The position numbers and the translations under genes were made by a program. A DNA stretch of 64,000 bases. Source: Mycobacterium sp. Marseille-P9652 (GTDB lineage: Bacteria > Actinomycetota > Actinomycetes > Mycobacteriales > Mycobacteriaceae). The DNA lies in assembly GCF_902652685.1 (NCBI RefSeq), contig NZ_CACRUY010000017.1, forward strand, positions 1 through 64,000. The letters are read 5' to 3'. The stretch's first letter is position 1. The number at the start of each line of letters is the position of its first letter. Below, one piece after another: positions 25,401-36,971 of the stretch. Below the pieces are notes generated by a model that saw only the letters and a program-made list of their open reading frames with translations, had not been told where the DNA came from and did no database searches.

Positions 25401-28400
25401 AGCGGCGTGCAGGGACACCTGCTGCCACGAGAACGGCACCAGCATGGACCCTTCGGCGATTTCGTCGCCTTCGGACGCCAGGATCACCGCGTGCAACGCG
25501 GCATCGAGCATCGCCGGGTGGACGCCGAACCCGGACACCGACACACCCGCGTCGGCGGGCAGACTCACCTCGGCGAACACCTCGTCGCCGCGACGCCACA
25601 TCGACGTCAGGCCCCGGAACGCGGGCCCGTAGCCGTACCCGCGCTCGGCCAACCGCTCGTACCCGTCGCCCACGTCCACCGGAGTCGCACCGGCGGGCGG
25701 CCACGCCGACAGGTCCGCACCGGGCTGCACGGAGCCGGCGCGCAGGACGCCCTCGGCGTGCAGCAGCCACGCGGCGCCCGCCTCGGCACGCGAAAACACC
25801 GACACCGAGCGGGCACCCGAATCGTCGGCGCCGCCGACCATCACCTGAACCGCGACCGATCCGCCCTCCGGCAGCACCAGCGGGGCGGCCAGATTCAGCT
25901 CGTCGACGATCCCGCAGCCCACCTCGTCCCCGGCGCGGACCGCCAGCTCGACGAAGCCGGCGCCGGGGAACAGCACCACGCCACCGACGGCGTGGTCGGT
26001 CAGCCACCCTTGCGCCGACGGCGACAACCGCCCGGTGAGCACGACCCCGCCCGACGCCGGCAGCTCCACGACGGCGCCCAGCAGGGCGTGTTCGCCGGCG
26101 GCCAGCCCCAGACCCTCGGCGTCGGCGGGGGCGCCGTCGCCCGAGAGCCAAAAGCGCCGCCGCTCAAAGGCGTACGTGGGCAGCTCGACGAAATTCGCCG
26201 CGCCGAGCGGTCCGCGCCAGTCCACGTTCATTCCGGCGACGAACCCCTGCGCCACGGCGTTGACCAGCGTCGCCGGCTCCTCGCGGTCCTTGCGCAGGGC
26301 CGACATCGTCACGACGGGGGCGTCGGCCAGCAGTTCTTCGATCGATGCCGTCAGCCCGCTGCCCGGCCCCACCTCGAGGAAGCGGTTCCCGCCGGCCGAA
26401 TGCACGAACCGCACGCTGTCGGCGAATCGCACGGCTTCGCGCACGTGCCGCTTCCAGTACCCCACCGAGGCGAAGTCGTCGCCGGCCGGCTGGCCGGTCA
26501 CGTTCGAGACGATCGGGATGGTCGGCTTGCCGACGGCGAGTCCGGCCGCGACCGTGCCGAATTCGTCGAGCATCGGGTCCATTAGCGGCGAGTGGAAGGC
26601 GTGGGAGACCGACAGCCGGTGGACGCGGCGGCCGTCCGCGCGGAATCTGTCCGCCACCGCGGCCACCGCATCCTCGGCTCCCGAGATCACCACCGACGCG
26701 GGCCCGTTGATGGCAGCGACGCCCACTGCGGCTTGTTCAGCGGGGCCGAGCAGCGGCCGCACCTCGTCCTCGGTCGCCTCCACGGCGACCATCACGCCAC
26801 CCGCGGGCAGTGACTGCATGAATCGGCCCCGGGCGGCGACGAGCACCGCGGCGTGCTCGAGCGACAGCACGCCGGCGACGTGCGCGGCCGACAGCTCACC
26901 GATCGAGTGCCCCATGACGAAGTCCGGCCGCACGCCCCACGATTCGAGGAGCCGGAACAGCGCGACCTCGACCGCGAACAACGCGGGCTGCGCGAATTCG
27001 GTTGTGTGCAAGAGGCTTTCGTCGTCGCCCCACATGACGTCGCGCAGCGGCCGCAACAGGTGTTGGTCCAGCTCCCCCACGACCGTGTCGAAGGCCTCGG
27101 CGAACACCGGGTATGCGGCGTGCAGCTGCGATCCCATGCCCAGGGTTTGAGATCCCTGGCCGGGGAAGACGAACACGGTCTTGCCCCCGGGCGCGGCCGT
27201 GCCCGCGACGACGGAGACCGGCTCGCCGACGGCCACCTCGTCGAGGCCGGTCAGCAACCGTTCGCGGTCACCGCCGACCACCACCGCCCGATGCTCGAAG
27301 TTCGACCGGCCCGCCAGCGACCACGCGACGTCGGCGATGTCGAGCTCGTCGTGCCGGCGGAGGTGCCCGGCCAACCGAGCGGCATGAGCGCTCAACGCCG
27401 GCAACGACTTCGCCGACACCACCCACGGCACCACCGGCGGCGTGGGACGGTCACCGGCGGCCGGCGCCTCGACCGGCGCGGCTTCGATGATCACGTGCGC
27501 GTTGGTGCCGCTGATGCCGAAGGACGACACTCCGGCCCTTCGGGGCCGGTCGCCGGGCCATGCCCGCGGCTCGGTGAGCAGCGACACCGCCCCCGCCGAC
27601 CAATCCACGTGCGGGCTGGGCTCGTCGACGTGCAGGGTCGCGGGCAACAGCCCGTGGCGCATCGCGAGCACCATCTTGATCACCCCGGCCACCCCGGCCG
27701 CGGCCTGCGTGTGACCCATGTTCGACTTGATCGAGCCCAACCACAGCGGCTCGGCCCGGCCCTGACCGTAGGTAGCCAGAAGTGCCTGCGCCTCAATAGG
27801 ATCGCCCAGCATCGTCCCGGTGCCGTGGCCCTCGACCGCGTCCACCTCGGCCGGCGAGAGCCCCGCGCTGGCCAGGGCGGCGCGCACCACCCGCTGCTGC
27901 GACGGGCCGTTCGGCGCGGTCAACCCGTTCGACGCCCCATCCTGATTCACCGCCGAACCGCGCACCACCGCCAACACGGGGTGGCCCAGCCGCTGCGCGT
28001 CCGACAACCGCTCCACCACCAGCATGCCGCCGCCCTCGGAGAATCCCGTGCCGTCGGCCGCGCCGGCGAACGCCTTGCACCGGCCGTCGGCGGACAGACC
28101 GCGCATGCGGCTGAACTCCACGAAGATGTCGGGCGTGGCATTGACCGTGACGCCGCCGGCCAGCGCGAGGTCGCACTCCCCCGACCGCAGCGATTGCACC
28201 GCCATGTGCAGCGCCACCAACGACGACGAGCACGCGGTGTCCACCGACACCGCCGGGCCCTCCAGCCCCAGCGCATACGACACCCGGCCCGACGCGACGC
28301 TCGACGACTGCCCGGTGAGGCGGAAGCCCTCCGCGGCCGGCGCGGCGCCCATGCCGTAGCCCTGCGTGTAGACGCCGGCGAACACGCCGGTGGCGCTGCC

Positions 28401-31400
28401 CCGCAACGCGCCCGGTTCGATTCCGGCCCGCTCCAAGGCTTCCCACGACAGCTCGAGGAACATGCGCTGCTGCGGGTCCATGGACAGCGCCTCGCTGGGC
28501 GCGATGCCGAAGAAGGCGGGGTCGAAGTCGGCGACGCCGTCCACGAATCCGCCGGTGCGCGTGTAGCACGTGCCCGCCACATCGGGGTCCGGGTTGTACA
28601 GCCCGGCCAGGTCCCAACCCCGATCGGTGGGGAAGTCGGACAGGACATCGCGACCGGCGGTCAGCATGTCCCACAGGTCGTCCGGGCACGCCACCCCGCC
28701 CGGGTAGCGGCACGACATGCCGACGATCACGATCGGATCGTCCTGCGTGGACCGCACGACCGGGGCCTGCTTGATCTCCTGCGGCACCCCGGCAAGTTCC
28801 GTGCGCATGTAGCCGGCGAGGGCGTTGGCTGTGGGGTAGTCGAAGATCAGCGTGGGCGAAAGCGCAAGGCCGGTAGCGGTTTTCAGCCGGTTGCGCATCT
28901 CGACCGCGGTCAGCGAGTCGAATCCCAACTCCTGGAACGCCTTGTCGGGGTCGATCGTCTCGACATTGCTGTTGCCCAACACGGTGGCGATGTGCGAGCG
29001 GACCAGATCGAGGAGCACGGCATGCTGCTCCGCCTCGGGCAGCCCGTGCAGGCGGTGCGCGAGCGCCGACTTCGACTTCGCCGCGGCCAGCGAGTCGTCG
29101 ACGCGGCGCCTGGCCGGCGCGGTGACCAGGTCGGCGAACATCGGCGGTATCGCCGCGGCGTGGGCGCGCAGCGCGCCGAGGTCGATGCGGGCCGGTGCGA
29201 TCACCGGTTCGTCGACGATCAGCGCGGTGTCGAACAATTCCATCGCCTCGGCCGACGACAGCGCCAGGATTCCGTCGCGGCCCAGCCGCGCGAGGTCGGC
29301 GGCGTCCAGGCCGCCGGTCATGGCGCTGGCCTGGTCCCACAGCCCCCATGCCAGCGAGACCGCCGGCAACCCGTGCGCCCGACGGTGCGCGGCCAGCGCG
29401 TCGAGGAAGGTGTTGGCCGCGCCGTAGTTGCCCTGGCCCGCCGAGCCGACGAGTCCGGCCATCGACGAGAACATCACGAACGCGGACAGTTTGAGGTCGC
29501 GGGTCAGCTCGTGCAGGTTCCATGCCACGTCCACCTTGGCGCGCAACGCCTGATCGACGCGCTCGGGCGTGAGCGAGGTGACAACGGCGTCGTCGAGCAC
29601 GCCGGCCGCGTGGACGACGGCGGACAGGGCGCCCCGCTCGGCGATGCCGGACAGCACCGCCGCCAGCGCCGCGCGGTCGGCCGCGTCGCACGCGACCGCT
29701 CGCACCCGCGCGCCGGACGCCTCCAGCTCCGCGACCAGCTCGTCGGCCCCCGCCGCGTGCGGACCGCGGCGGCTCAGCAGCACCAGGTCCCGGACGCCGT
29801 GGTGGGCCACCAGGTGGCGGGCCAGCGTGGCCCCCGCCATGCCGGTCCCGCCGGTGATCAGCACCGTCCCGGACGCCAGCGCTGAGGGAAGGGTCATGAC
29901 GACCTTCCCGATGTGGCGGGCCTGGCTCAGGTAGCGCAGCGCGCTGCGCGCGCGGCGGATGTCGAACGTGGTCACCGGCAACGGGTTCAGCACCCCGGCG
30001 TCGAACAGCCCGGCCAGGTCGAGCATCCACTGATGCATGCGGGGACGGCCCGGTTCGAACAGGTCGAAGGCGCGGTAGCGCACACCCGGGTGCTCCCTGG
30101 CGACCGCGCCGGGGTCGCGGATGTCGGTCTTGCCCATCTCCAGGAAGATGCCGCCGGGGGCCACCAGCCGCAGTGAGGCGTCGACGAAATCTCCCGCCAG
30201 CGAGTCGAGCACGACGTCAAAGCCACCGCCCCCGGTGACCGCCCGGAACTTGTCCTCGAAGTCCAGGCTGCGCGAGTCCGCGATGTGGTCGTCGTCCAAC
30301 CCCATGGCCCGCAGGGTGTCCCACTTGCCGCGGCTGGCGGTGCCGAACACCTCGAGGCCCAGGTGCCTCGCCAACTGGACCGCCGCCATCCCGACCCCGC
30401 CGGCGGCGGCGTGGATCAGCACCCGCTGGCCGGGCCTGACTTCGGCCAGGTGGACGAACGCCATGTACGCCGTGGTGAAGACGGCCGAGATGGCCGCCGC
30501 TTCGGGATAGGACCAGCCGGCGGGCATCGGAACCAGGAGCCGCACGTCGCCGGCGACCAGGGTGCCGCTGCCGTCGGGGAAGAATCCGTAAACCGAATCA
30601 CCAACCGCGAATTCGGTGACACCGGGCCCGACCTCCACCACCACGCCGGCGCCTTCGCCGCCGAGCAGGGCGTCGTGGGTGAACATGCCCAGGGTGATCA
30701 TCACGTCGCGGAAGTTGGCGGCGATCGCGCGGAGCTCCACCCGAACCTGGCCCGGCTCCAGCGGCGCGCCGGCGTTGGGAACCGGCTCCAATTGCAGGTT
30801 TTCGAAGGTTCCGGCGCTGCTGATGCCGAGCCGCCAAGGCCCCTCCGCGGGAGGCGACATGATGCCGTCGACCGCGCGGCTGCCGCGCACCCGGGCGGTA
30901 TGGATCTCCCCGCCGCGCAGCAGGACCTGCGGCTCGCCGGTGGCGAGCACGGCCGCCACCGCTGAATCGTCAAACGGCGCATCGGAATCCAGCAGGACGA
31001 TGCGGCCCGGATGCTCGGTCTGCGCCGATCTCACCAGACCCCACACCGCCGCGCCCGCCAGATCGGTGACGTCCTCTCCCGCCAACGCCATCGCGCCCCG
31101 GGTGGCCACGATCAACACCGACGGGTCATCCGCGGTGAGCCACGACTGCACGGCGGCCAGCGCCTCGTGCGTGCGCTGGTACGTCTCAGTGACGGGATCC
31201 TGTCCGGTGTCATGGGATTCGAGCAGGCGGTACGAGGGAGGCGGGCCCGCAGGCTTTGGTGTGGGTGTCGCCTTGGACCAAACCACCTCGAACAGCCGGT
31301 CCGCGCCCGCGCCCGACACGGCGGCGCGCAGCTGCTGCTCGCTCACCGGGCGGGCGACCATCGCGGCCACCGACAGCACGGGCAGGCCCAGCCCGTCGGC

Positions 31401-34400
31401 CAGTTCGATCGACACCGCCCTCGAAGAGCCGCCCGCGGGCGCGATACGCGCACGCACGGCCGTCGCCCCCGCGGCATGCAACGACACCCCCTGCCACGCG
31501 AACGGCAACACGACTTCGGTTGCGTCGGTTGACGTTCCGTTCGCCACGATCATGGCGTGCATCGCCGCGTCGAGCAGGGCCGGGTGGATGCCGAACCCGC
31601 CGACCCCGCCGGCCGACTCGGGCAGGCGCACCTCGGCGAACACCTCGTCACCGCGCGCCCACACCGAGGTCAGTCCCCGGAAAGCCGGGCCGTAGCCATA
31701 GCCGCGCGCGGCCAACCGCTCGTAGCCGTCGGCCGCGTCGACCGCGACCGCACCCGTGGGCGGCCAGGCCGACAGGTCGGCGGCCGGCTCGACCGAGCCG
31801 GTACTCAGGATTCCCTCGGCGTGACACACCCACCCTGCGTCGGCGCGGGAGAACACGGAGACGGAGCGCGAGCCCGATTCTTCGCTCGCACCGACAACCA
31901 CTTGCACGGCAACCGAATCGGCGGCCGTCAGCATCAGCGGCGCTTGCAAGGTCAGTTCGTCGACCGTCGAGCAGCCGACCTCGTCGCCGGCGCGGATGGC
32001 CAGTTCGACGAACCCGGTGCCCGGAAAGACCACCGCACCGGAGACGGCATGGTCGGCCAGCCACCCCTGCAGGCGGGTCGACAACCGGCCCGTCAGCACC
32101 ACCCCGCCCGATGCGGGCAACTCCACGACCGCGTTCAGCAGCGGGTGCTCGCTGATCCCCAGCCCCAGGCCCGCGGCGTCGGCCGCGACGCCCTCGCCGG
32201 ACAGCCAGAACCGTCTGCGGTCGAACGCGTACGTCGGCAACTCCACGAAGGCGCCGCCCTCCAGCACGCCGCGCCAATCCACGCTCACACCGGCGACATA
32301 CGCCTCGGCGGCCGACGTCAGAAACCTCTCGAGCCCGCCGTCGTTGCGGCCCAGCGTGGGAACGACGATGGCCGCGGGGTCGTGGGCCGCGCAATCGCCG
32401 GCGGTCGCCTCGATCCCCGCGATCAGCGCCGGGTGCGGGCTGGACTCGACGAAGGTGCGGTAACCGTGCTCGCATGCGGTGCGCACGGCCTGGTCGAACT
32501 GCACGGTCTGCCGGATGTTGCGGTACCAGTATTCGGCGTCCAATCCGCTTGTGTCCAGGCGGTTTCCGGTGACCGTGGAGAAGAAGGCGGTGCGGGTGGA
32601 GCGCGGCTCGATGCCGTCGAGGACGTCGGTGAGCTCGCCGCGGATGGCTTCGACCTCGACCGAGTGCGAGGCGTAGTCGACGTCGATCCGCCGCGTCCGC
32701 AGGTCCAGGTCGGCGCAGAAGCCGACGAGTTCGTCGAGGGCGTCGACCTCGCCCGACACCACGACGGCGGACGGACCGTTGACCGCGGCGATGCTGACCC
32801 GGTTGCCGTAGGGCGCCAACAGTTCCCGGGCCCGCTCCGTGCTGCACGCGATCGACAGCATGCCCCCGGGACCGGCCAGCGACCGCAGCAACGCACTGCG
32901 CAGGGTGACCACCTTCGCCGCGTCGCGCAACGACAGCGCGCCGGCGACATACGCCGCCGCGATCTCACCCTGCGAGTGCCCGATCACGGCGTCGGGACGG
33001 ACTCCCACCGACTTCCACAGTTCGGCCAGCGACACCATCACGGCAAACAACACCGGCTGGACCACGTCGACGCGGTCGAGGCCCGGGGCGCCGGGCGCAC
33101 CGCGCAGCACGTCGGTGAGCGACCAGTCCACGAATTCGGCGAACGCCTCTTCACACGCGCCGATCTGTTGTGCGAATGCCGGTACGGATTCGAGCAATTC
33201 GACACCCATGCCGAGCCATTGCGAGCCCTGGCCGGGGAAGACGAAGACGGTCTTGCCGGCGGGCGCGGCGACGCCCTGAACGACGGACACGGGCTCGCCC
33301 GACGCCAACTCGTCCAGCCCGGCCAGCAACCGATCACGGTCGCCGGCGACCACCACGGCCCGGTGCTCGAAGGCCGACCGGCCGGCCAGCGTCCAGCCCA
33401 CATCGGCGGCCGTCAACTCGTCATGGGCACGCAGGTGCGCGGCCAGCCGCGCGGCCTGAGACCCCAACGCCGACGCCGACTTCGCCGACACCACCCACGG
33501 CACCACCGGCGGCGCCGAATGTGGCTCGCGCGGCGGCGATTCCGGCGCGTCCTCGACGATCACGTGCGCGTTGGTTCCGCTGATCCCGAACGACGACACG
33601 CCGGCCCGGCGCACATGACCGTCGGCCTTCCAGGCCCGCGGCTCGGTGAGCGGCGACACCGATCCCGCCGACCAGTCCACATGAGGGCTGGGCTGGTCGA
33701 CATGCAGGGTCGCCGGCAACGTGTCGTGGCGCATCGCCTGCACCATCTTGATCACGCCCGCGACACCCGCCGCGGCCTGCGTGTGACCCATGTTCGACTT
33801 GACGGAACCCAACCAGAGCGGCTCGGCCCGGTCCTGTCCGTAGGTGGCCAGCAACGCCTGCGCCTCGATCGGGTCGCCCAGCGTCGTGCCGGTCCCGTGG
33901 CCCTCGACCACGTCCACCTCGGCCGGCGAAAGCCCCGCATTGTCCAACGCGGCCCGCACCACCCGCTGCTGCGACGGACCGTTCGGCGCGGTCAACCCGT
34001 TCGACGCCCCATCCTGGTTCACCGCCGAGCCGCGCACCACCGCCAGCACCGGGTGCCCCAGCCGCCGCGCATCCGAGAGCCGCTCCACCACGAGCATCGC
34101 GCCGCCCTCGGACCAGCCGACGCCGTCGGCCGCCCCCGCGTACGCCTTGCAGCGGCCGTCCGGCGCCAGGCCACGGTGGCGGCTGAATTCCACGAAAACC
34201 GTTGGGGTGGCGTTGACGGTCGCGCCCCCGGCCAGCGCCAGGTCGCACTCCCCGGACCGCAGCGACTGCACCGCCATGTGCAACGCCACCAACGACGACG
34301 AACACGCGGTGTCCACCGACACCGCCGGGCCCTCGAGTCCCAGCACGTACGACACCCGGCCCGACGCCACGCTGGACGTCATGCCGGTGAGCCGGTAGCC

Positions 34401-34910
34401 CTCGATCTCCTCGGCCAGCATGCCGTAGCCCTGGACGATGAGGCCCGCGAATACGCCGGTCGCGCTGCCGCGCAGCCCGGTCGGGTCAATTCCCGCCCGC
34501 TCCAACGCCTCCCATGACAGCTCGAGCAGCATGCGGTGCTGCGGGTCCATCGCCAGCGCCTCGGTGGGCGCGATGCCGAAGAAGGCCGGGTCGAAGTCGG
34601 CCACCCCGTCGACGAAGCCGCCGGTGTTGACGTAGCACTTGTGCCGCGCGTCGGGGTCGGGGTCGAAGAGGCCGGCGAGGTCCCAGCCGCGGTCCGTGGG
34701 AAAGTCCGAGATCACGTCGCGCCCGTCGGCGACCATCTCCCACAGGCCTTCCGGAGAGTCGATCCCGCCCGGGAAGCGGCAGGACATACCGACGATGGCG
34801 ATCGGCTCGCTGGCCCGCTCCAGCAGCGCGCGATTGGTGCGCTTCAGGCGTTCCACCTGGACCAGCGCCTTTCGCAGCGCTTCGGTCGCATGCTGGAGTT
34901 GATCAACCAT
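22434..34910 (-). CDS. pks12: Two-module type I polyketide synthase Pks12 (mycoketide synthase)
   Basis: A 4158-residue synthase with two full reducing modules, KS-AT-DH-ER-KR-ACP twice, as in M. tuberculosis Pks12 (4151 residues), which makes the chain of mannosyl-phosphomycoketide by repeated use of both modules. Approximate positions: KS1 37-460 (Cys203), AT1 555-860 (Ser646, GHSQG), DH1 915-1200, ER1 1375-1670, KR1 1680-1860, ACP1 with Ser1999; KS2 2060-2485 (Cys2227), AT2 2575-2880 (Ser2669, GHSIG), DH2 2930-3220, ER2 3410-3700, KR2 3715-3900, ACP2 with Ser4037. AT1 has YASHS (methylmalonyl type); AT2 has HAFHS (malonyl type). Both KRs carry LDD, the B-type signature. An N-terminal coiled coil (residues 1-35) and an acidic C-terminal tail may dock consecutive molecules. 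There is no thioesterase. The ATG at 34910 follows a GAGG ribosome site. Confidence 0.97.
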   Translation of the reverse strand: MVDQLQHATEALRKALVQVERLKRTNRALLERASEPIAIVGMSCRFPGGIDSPEGLWEMVADGRDVISDFPTDRGWDLAGLFDPDPDARHKCYVNTGGFVDGVADFDPAFFGIAPTEALAMDPQHRMLLELSWEALERAGIDPTGLRGSATGVFAGLIVQGYGMLAEEIEGYRLTGMTSSVASGRVSYVLGLEGPAVSVDTACSSSLVALHMAVQSLRSGECDLALAGGATVNATPTVFVEFSRHRGLAPDGRCKAYAGAADGVGWSEGGAMLVVERLSDARRLGHPVLAVVRGSAVNQDGASNGLTAPNGPSQQRVVRAALDNAGLSPAEVDVVEGHGTGTTLGDPIEAQALLATYGQDRAEPLWLGSVKSNMGHTQAAAGVAGVIKMVQAMRHDTLPATLHVDQPSPHVDWSAGSVSPLTEPRAWKADGHVRRAGVSSFGISGTNAHVIVEDAPESPPREPHSAPPVVPWVVSAKSASALGSQAARLAAHLRAHDELTAADVGWTLAGRSAFEHRAVVVAGDRDRLLAGLDELASGEPVSVVQGVAAPAGKTVFVFPGQGSQWLGMGVELLESVPAFAQQIGACEEAFAEFVDWSLTDVLRGAPGAPGLDRVDVVQPVLFAVMVSLAELWKSVGVRPDAVIGHSQGEIAAAYVAGALSLRDAAKVVTLRSALLRSLAGPGGMLSIACSTERARELLAPYGNRVSIAAVNGPSAVVVSGEVDALDELVGFCADLDLRTRRIDVDYASHSVEVEAIRGELTDVLDGIEPRSTRTAFFSTVTGNRLDTSGLDAEYWYRNIRQTVQFDQAVRTACEHGYRTFVESSPHPALIAGIEATAGDCAAHDPAAIVVPTLGRNDGGLERFLTSAAEAYVAGVSVDWRGVLEGGAFVELPTYAFDRRRFWLSGEGVAADAAGLGLGISEHPLLNAVVELPASGGVVLTGRLSTRLQGWLADHAVSGAVVFPGTGFVELAIRAGDEVGCSTVDELTLQAPLMLTAADSVAVQVVVGASEESGSRSVSVFSRADAGWVCHAEGILSTGSVEPAADLSAWPPTGAVAVDAADGYERLAARGYGYGPAFRGLTSVWARGDEVFAEVRLPESAGGVGGFGIHPALLDAAMHAMIVANGTSTDATEVVLPFAWQGVSLHAAGATAVRARIAPAGGSSRAVSIELADGLGLPVLSVAAMVARPVSEQQLRAAVSGAGADRLFEVVWSKATPTPKPAGPPPSYRLLESHDTGQDPVTETYQRTHEALAAVQSWLTADDPSVLIVATRGAMALAGEDVTDLAGAAVWGLVRSAQTEHPGRIVLLDSDAPFDDSAVAAVLATGEPQVLLRGGEIHTARVRGSRAVDGIMSPPAEGPWRLGISSAGTFENLQLEPVPNAGAPLEPGQVRVELRAIAANFRDVMITLGMFTHDALLGGEGAGVVVEVGPGVTEFAVGDSVYGFFPDGSGTLVAGDVRLLVPMPAGWSYPEAAAISAVFTTAYMAFVHLAEVRPGQRVLIHAAAGGVGMAAVQLARHLGLEVFGTASRGKWDTLRAMGLDDDHIADSRSLDFEDKFRAVTGGGGFDVVLDSLAGDFVDASLRLVAPGGIFLEMGKTDIRDPGAVAREHPGVRYRAFDLFEPGRPRMHQWMLDLAGLFDAGVLNPLPVTTFDIRRARSALRYLSQARHIGKVVMTLPSALASGTVLITGGTGMAGATLARHLVAHHGVRDLVLLSRRGPHAAGADELVAELEASGARVRAVACDAADRAALAAVLSGIAERGALSAVVHAAGVLDDAVVTSLTPERVDQALRAKVDVAWNLHELTRDLKLSAFVMFSSMAGLVGSAGQGNYGAANTFLDALAAHRRAHGLPAVSLAWGLWDQASAMTGGLDAADLARLGRDGILALSSAEAMELFDTALIVDEPVIAPARIDLGALRAHAAAIPPMFADLVTAPARRRVDDSLAAAKSKSALAHRLHGLPEAEQHAVLLDLVRSHIATVLGNSNVETIDPDKAFQELGFDSLTAVEMRNRLKTATGLALSPTLIFDYPTANALAGYMRTELAGVPQEIKQAPVVRSTQDDPIVIVGMSCRYPGGVACPDDLWDMLTAGRDVLSDFPTDRGWDLAGLYNPDPDVAGTCYTRTGGFVDGVADFDPAFFGIAPSEALSMDPQQRMFLELSWEALERAGIEPGALRGSATGVFAGVYTQGYGMGAAPAAEGFRLTGQSSSVASGRVSYALGLEGPAVSVDTACSSSLVALHMAVQSLRSGECDLALAGGVTVNATPDIFVEFSRMRGLSADGRCKAFAGAADGTGFSEGGGMLVVERLSDAQRLGHPVLAVVRGSAVNQDGASNGLTAPNGPSQQRVVRAALASAGLSPAEVDAVEGHGTGTMLGDPIEAQALLATYGQGRAEPLWLGSIKSNMGHTQAAAGVAGVIKMVLAMRHGLLPATLHVDEPSPHVDWSAGAVSLLTEPRAWPGDRPRRAGVSSFGISGTNAHVIIEAAPVEAPAAGDRPTPPVVPWVVSAKSLPALSAHAARLAGHLRRHDELDIADVAWSLAGRSNFEHRAVVVGGDRERLLTGLDEVAVGEPVSVVAGTAAPGGKTVFVFPGQGSQTLGMGSQLHAAYPVFAEAFDTVVGELDQHLLRPLRDVMWGDDESLLHTTEFAQPALFAVEVALFRLLESWGVRPDFVMGHSIGELSAAHVAGVLSLEHAAVLVAARGRFMQSLPAGGVMVAVEATEDEVRPLLGPAEQAAVGVAAINGPASVVISGAEDAVAAVADRFRADGRRVHRLSVSHAFHSPLMDPMLDEFGTVAAGLAVGKPTIPIVSNVTGQPAGDDFASVGYWKRHVREAVRFADSVRFVHSAGGNRFLEVGPGSGLTASIEELLADAPVVTMSALRKDREEPATLVNAVAQGFVAGMNVDWRGPLGAANFVELPTYAFERRRFWLSGDGAPADAEGLGLAAGEHALLGAVVELPASGGVVLTGRLSPSAQGWLTDHAVGGVVLFPGAGFVELAVRAGDEVGCGIVDELNLAAPLVLPEGGSVAVQVMVGGADDSGARSVSVFSRAEAGAAWLLHAEGVLRAGSVQPGADLSAWPPAGATPVDVGDGYERLAERGYGYGPAFRGLTSMWRRGDEVFAEVSLPADAGVSVSGFGVHPAMLDAALHAVILASEGDEIAEGSMLVPFSWQQVSLHAAGATGVRARILPVGESAVSIELADGLGLPVLSVASMVARPVTDRQLLAAVSNSGPDRLFEVVWSAQPVTAVESVSLSAWGATEPDGAEGDRSAVLFECEPVAGDVVTEVHAATRAVLPVLQSWLARDGAGTLVVSTRGAMALPGEDVTDLAGAAVWGLVRSAQTEHPGRIVLVDTDAPLDADAVASVLAVGEPQVLLRNGTVYTARVLGSRAVGTLLVPPDGGAWRLGMSSHGTIENLRIERIPDADAPLGPGQVRVALSAIAANFRDVMIALGLYPDPDAVMGIEASGVVVETVSADGRFAVGDRVMGLFPDGTGTVAVTDHRLLVKVPAGWSHTAAATASVVFATARYALVDLAGVTAGQRVLVHAAAGGVGMAAVQLARHLGLEVFATASRGKWDTLRAMGFDDDHIADSRSLEFEDKFRAVTGGRGVDLVLDSLSGDFVDASLRLVAPGGMFLEMGKTDIRDPETVARDHAGVRYRAFDLFEAGPDRIAEMLDELAALFADDVLRPLPVTRFDIRRAPAALRYLSQARHVGKVVMTLPDAWVAGTVLITGATGMAGSALARHVVSRHGARDLVLVSRRGLDAPGAAELVSELSASGARVKVVACDAADREALAKVLADIPVQRPLSGVIHAAGVLDDAVISSLTPERIDAVLRAKVDAAWNLHELTRDTDVAAFVLFSSMAGLAGASGQANYAAANSFLDGLAVRRRRQGLPAISLGWGLWDAASAMTGALGAADRARFGRDGIVAMSSDEALSLMDTALIVDEPFMLPAHIDLAALRVKFDSGTLPPMFVDLINAPTRRQVDDSLAAAKSKSALLQRLEGLPEDEQQAVLLDLVRSNIATVLGNSSPEAIHPDRAFQELGFDSLTAVEMRNRLKSATGLPLSPTLIFDYPNSAALAGYMYSELIGSSQERVAAAAPGEAEIQRVVGSIPVKRLRQAGVLDLLLALADESDSGGPASTAATTETDIAGMDLDALVNAALRDDDDE
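22741..34310 (-). repeat. pks12: Direct repeat of the two Pks12 modules, 6072-base offset
   Basis: Active-site positions in module 1 recur in module 2 about 2024-2038 residues later (KS Cys203/Cys2227; ACP Ser1999/Ser4037). Long stretches are nearly identical, above all the two KS domains around 33560-34300 and 27490-28235, and the ER/KR/ACP parts. The AT domains differ most, as expected from different extender units. Confidence 0.85.
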
Positions 34911-35279
34911 TCCCTCGCCTAACCCTTGCCTAACGTTGGCCGTCCGCTACCGCCGGGGTGCAACCACGGCGGCGCCCTGCCGAATCACGGAATGCGCTGC
35001 ACGAAACGGTGTCGTCGCCTGGTCAACGAGCGTCGTGCTGCTTTCCGACACAAGTTCGCTGGTGAGTATGTCCAAACACGGCACGATTTCACAACGTACG
35101 ACCCGTCCGCTAGCCGAGGACCGGCGTCGAGGGGAGGAACGCCGTGCCCGCGAAGATGTGGCGCTGCGCTCCCGACGCGCCCGCTACACACGGGTTTCCC
35201 GTACGCGTGCGGGCTCCCCGGTCCATGGCGCGACTGTACCCGGCGTGCCTGAGGCGCGGTCCGAGGCGGCGACGCCGCG
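34911..35279. other. Intergenic region upstream of pks12
   Basis: This 369-base gap lies between the start of pks12 and the end of the zinc-ribbon gene, both on the minus strand, and should hold the pks12 promoter. Two GCCTAAC-type words sit just before the ribosome site. I see no convincing promoter, RNA gene or conserved coding frame. Confidence 0.4.
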
Positions 35280-35642
35280 TCACACACCGGCCCGGCGCCA
35301 GCCGTCGGCGGCCCGGGCGGCGTTCATCAGCACGTCGCAGAGTTCGCGCAGTTCGGCCGGCGGGGCGCCCTCGTCCAGCGCGGTTGCGACGTCCTCGGCG
35401 GCGCATCGGACCTGGTAGATGCGGTCGGCAAGGTCGGCGGCGTCGTCGGCCGACAGCACCACCGCGTCGTCGGGCACGGCGGTCGAGCCCGCCCGGTGCG
35501 CGCCCTGGCTGAGCGAGGCCCGCTGTTCGTATGCCCGCTGGCGGCAGGACTGCCGGCAGTACTGGCGGCGCCGGCCCAGCCCGGCGTCGGCCACGTCGCG
35601 GCCGCACCAGCGACACGGCTGGGGGTGGGCGCGGCGGTTCAC
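35280..35642 (-). CDS. Small zinc-ribbon-like protein (Rv2049c position)
   Basis: A 120-residue protein. The N-terminus has a four-cysteine cluster, CRWCGRDV then YCRQSCRQRAYEQR, like the short zinc fingers that often bind nucleic acid. The rest is an acidic helical region (SADDAADLADRIYQVRCAAEDV). Function is unknown. The GTG at 35642 is preceded by TAAAGT at 7 bases, suggesting a leaderless transcript. It occupies the place of the hypothetical gene Rv2049c between pks12 and rbpA. Confidence 0.75.
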   Translation of the reverse strand: MNRRAHPQPCRWCGRDVADAGLGRRRQYCRQSCRQRAYEQRASLSQGAHRAGSTAVPDDAVVLSADDAADLADRIYQVRCAAEDVATALDEGAPPAELRELCDVLMNAARAADGWRRAGV

Positions 35643-35649
35643 GCCGCCG

Positions 35650-35655
35650 ACTTTA
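35650..35655 (-). promoter_or_regulatory. Candidate -10 box of the zinc-ribbon gene (leaderless)
   Basis: TAAAGT on the minus strand, 7 bases before the GTG at 35642, matching TANNNT. It supports the start choice. Confidence 0.45.
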
Positions 35656-35720
35656 GCGGGCCTGCTTGGCGATCACCGGTATCATTGAGGGTCGCGTCGC
35701 GCATCCTGGAAAGTCGCCCG

Positions 35721-35746
35721 GGAACTACCTGGGGCGTCTTGACGTT
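35721..35746 (+). promoter_or_regulatory. rbpA: ECF-type (sigma E/H-like) promoter candidate for rbpA
   Basis: GGAAC (35721-35725), 18 bases, then GTT (35744-35746), the pattern recognised by SigE/SigH-type sigma factors. It lies about 65 bases before the rbpA start. In Streptomyces the rbpA homologue is under the redox sigma factor SigR with the same kind of motif. A housekeeping promoter may overlap it (TTGACG at 35739-35744). Confidence 0.5.
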
Positions 35747-35812
35747 TGCTTACACGGAGATTGACTCATTTCGGAGCCGCGAAGGCTCGAGGGACCAGAG
35801 GAGTAGCACGCC

Positions 35813-36148
35813 ATGGCTGATCGCGTCTTGAGAGGCAGTCGCCTTGGAGCCGTGAGCTACGAGACCGACCGCAACCACGACCTCGCGCCGCGCCAGATCG
35901 CGCGGTACCGCACCGAGAACGGCGAGGAGTTCGAGGTCCCCTTCGCCGACGACGCCGAGATCCCCGGCACCTGGCTGTGCCGCAACGGCATGGAAGGCAC
36001 CCTGATCGAGGGCGACCTGCCGGAGCCGAAGAAGGTGAAGCCGCCGCGCACGCACTGGGACATGCTGCTGGAGCGCCGCTCGGTCGAGGAGCTCGAAGAG
36101 CTGCTCAAGGAGCGCCTGGAGATCATCCGCTCACGCCGTCGCGGCTGA
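35813..36148 (+). CDS. rbpA: RNA polymerase-binding protein RbpA
   Basis: A 111-residue protein that binds RNA polymerase and the primary sigma factor, stabilises the open promoter complex and raises basal rifampicin tolerance. The core RYRTENGEEFEVPFADDAEI and the linker plus sigma-interaction helix (THWDMLLERRSVEELEELL) match M. tuberculosis Rv2050 in length and pattern. The ribosome site AGAGGAG lies 9 bases before the ATG at 35813. It is convergent with ppm1. Confidence 0.98.
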   Translation: MADRVLRGSRLGAVSYETDRNHDLAPRQIARYRTENGEEFEVPFADDAEIPGTWLCRNGMEGTLIEGDLPEPKKVKPPRTHWDMLLERRSVEELEELLKERLEIIRSRRRG

Positions 36149-36151
36149 CCG

Positions 36152-36171
36152 CGCCCCGCGTTTCAGGGGCG
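36152..36171. terminator. Hairpin between convergent rbpA and ppm1
   Basis: CGCCCC (36152-36157) pairs with GGGGCG (36166-36171) around an 8-base loop, centred in the 28-base gap between two converging genes. There is no T tract, but mycobacterial terminators often lack one. It could stop transcription from both sides. Confidence 0.4.
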
Positions 36172-36176
36172 ACGCG

Positions 36177-36971
36177 TCACGCGTGGTCGTGGGCGCGGGC
36201 GTCCTTACCGCGATTGAGCCGCCCCTCGACGCCCCACCGGGTGACCTTGCCGAGCGCCTCACGGATGTTCGATCCGCTCATCTTGGAGACGCCCAGCTCG
36301 CGCTCGGTGAACGTGATCGGCACCTCGACGATGGTGAACCCGTTGCAGACGGTGCGCCAGGTCAGGTCGATCTGGAAGCAGTACCCCTTCGAGTCGACGG
36401 CGTCGAGGCCGATCGTCTCGAGGACCTCGCGCCGGTAGGCGCGGTAGCCGGCGGTGATGTCGTGGACGCCGATGCCCAGCGCCATGCGCGCGTAGGTGTT
36501 GGCCGTCCAGGACAGCGCCCAGCGTCGCCACGGCCAGTTGCGGACCGAACCCCCGTCGACGTAGCGCGAGCCGATGGCCAGATCGGCTCCCGCATCGACG
36601 GCGTCGAGCAGGCGGTGCAGCTGTTCGGGGGCATGGCTGCCGTCGGCGTCCATCTCGACGAGCACCGCGTAGTCGCGGCTCAAACCCCACGCGAAACCGG
36701 CGAGATACGCCGCTCCCAGGCCGTCCTTGGCGGTGCGGTGCATGACGTGCGTGCGACCGGCGTCGGCCGCGGCCAGCTCGTCGGCGAGCTGTCCGGTGCC
36801 GTCCGGGCTGCTGTCGTCGACGATGAGCAGGTGCACGTCCGGGCAGGCGTCCTTGAGCCGTCGGTGGATGACCGGCAGGTTCTCCCGCTCGTTGTATGTC
36901 GGGATGATCACCAGTACGCGCTGGCTCGGAAGGTCGCCGGGGACCCTGGGTGCCGGCTTTCCGGTGGTCAT
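36177..36971 (-). CDS. ppm1: Polyprenol monophosphomannose synthase Ppm1 (stand-alone)
   Basis: A 264-residue family 2 glycosyltransferase that moves mannose from GDP-mannose to polyprenol phosphate, the donor for lipomannan, lipoarabinomannan and protein mannosylation. Motifs: [22 protein letters not shown] (nucleotide-binding Asp pair), EMDADGSH (DxD metal site), IGSRYVDGG and YRAYRREVL. There is no membrane segment, as expected for domain 2 of M. tuberculosis Ppm1 (Rv2051c), where it is fused behind Lnt. Here it is separate: ATG 36971 overlaps the lnt stop as ATGA. The partners probably still associate. Confidence 0.95.
   Translation of the reverse strand: MTTGKPAPRVPGDLPSQRVLVIIPTYNERENLPVIHRRLKDACPDVHLLIVDDSSPDGTGQLADELAAADAGRTHVMHRTAKDGLGAAYLAGFAWGLSRDYAVLVEMDADGSHAPEQLHRLLDAVDAGADLAIGSRYVDGGSVRNWPWRRWALSWTANTYARMALGIGVHDITAGYRAYRREVLETIGLDAVDSKGYCFQIDLTWRTVCNGFTIVEVPITFTERELGVSKMSGSNIREALGKVTRWGVEGRLNRGKDARAHDHA

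Noticed and set aside
21885-34517. Several 1000-codon plus-strand frames opposite pks12
   Set aside because: They mirror the two repeated modules, repeat with the same offset, and show no protein motifs; they follow from third-position GC in pks12.
34985-35287. A 100-codon minus-strand frame upstream of pks12
   Set aside because: No ribosome site, Arg/Pro/Ser-rich composition and no family resemblance; more likely non-coding.
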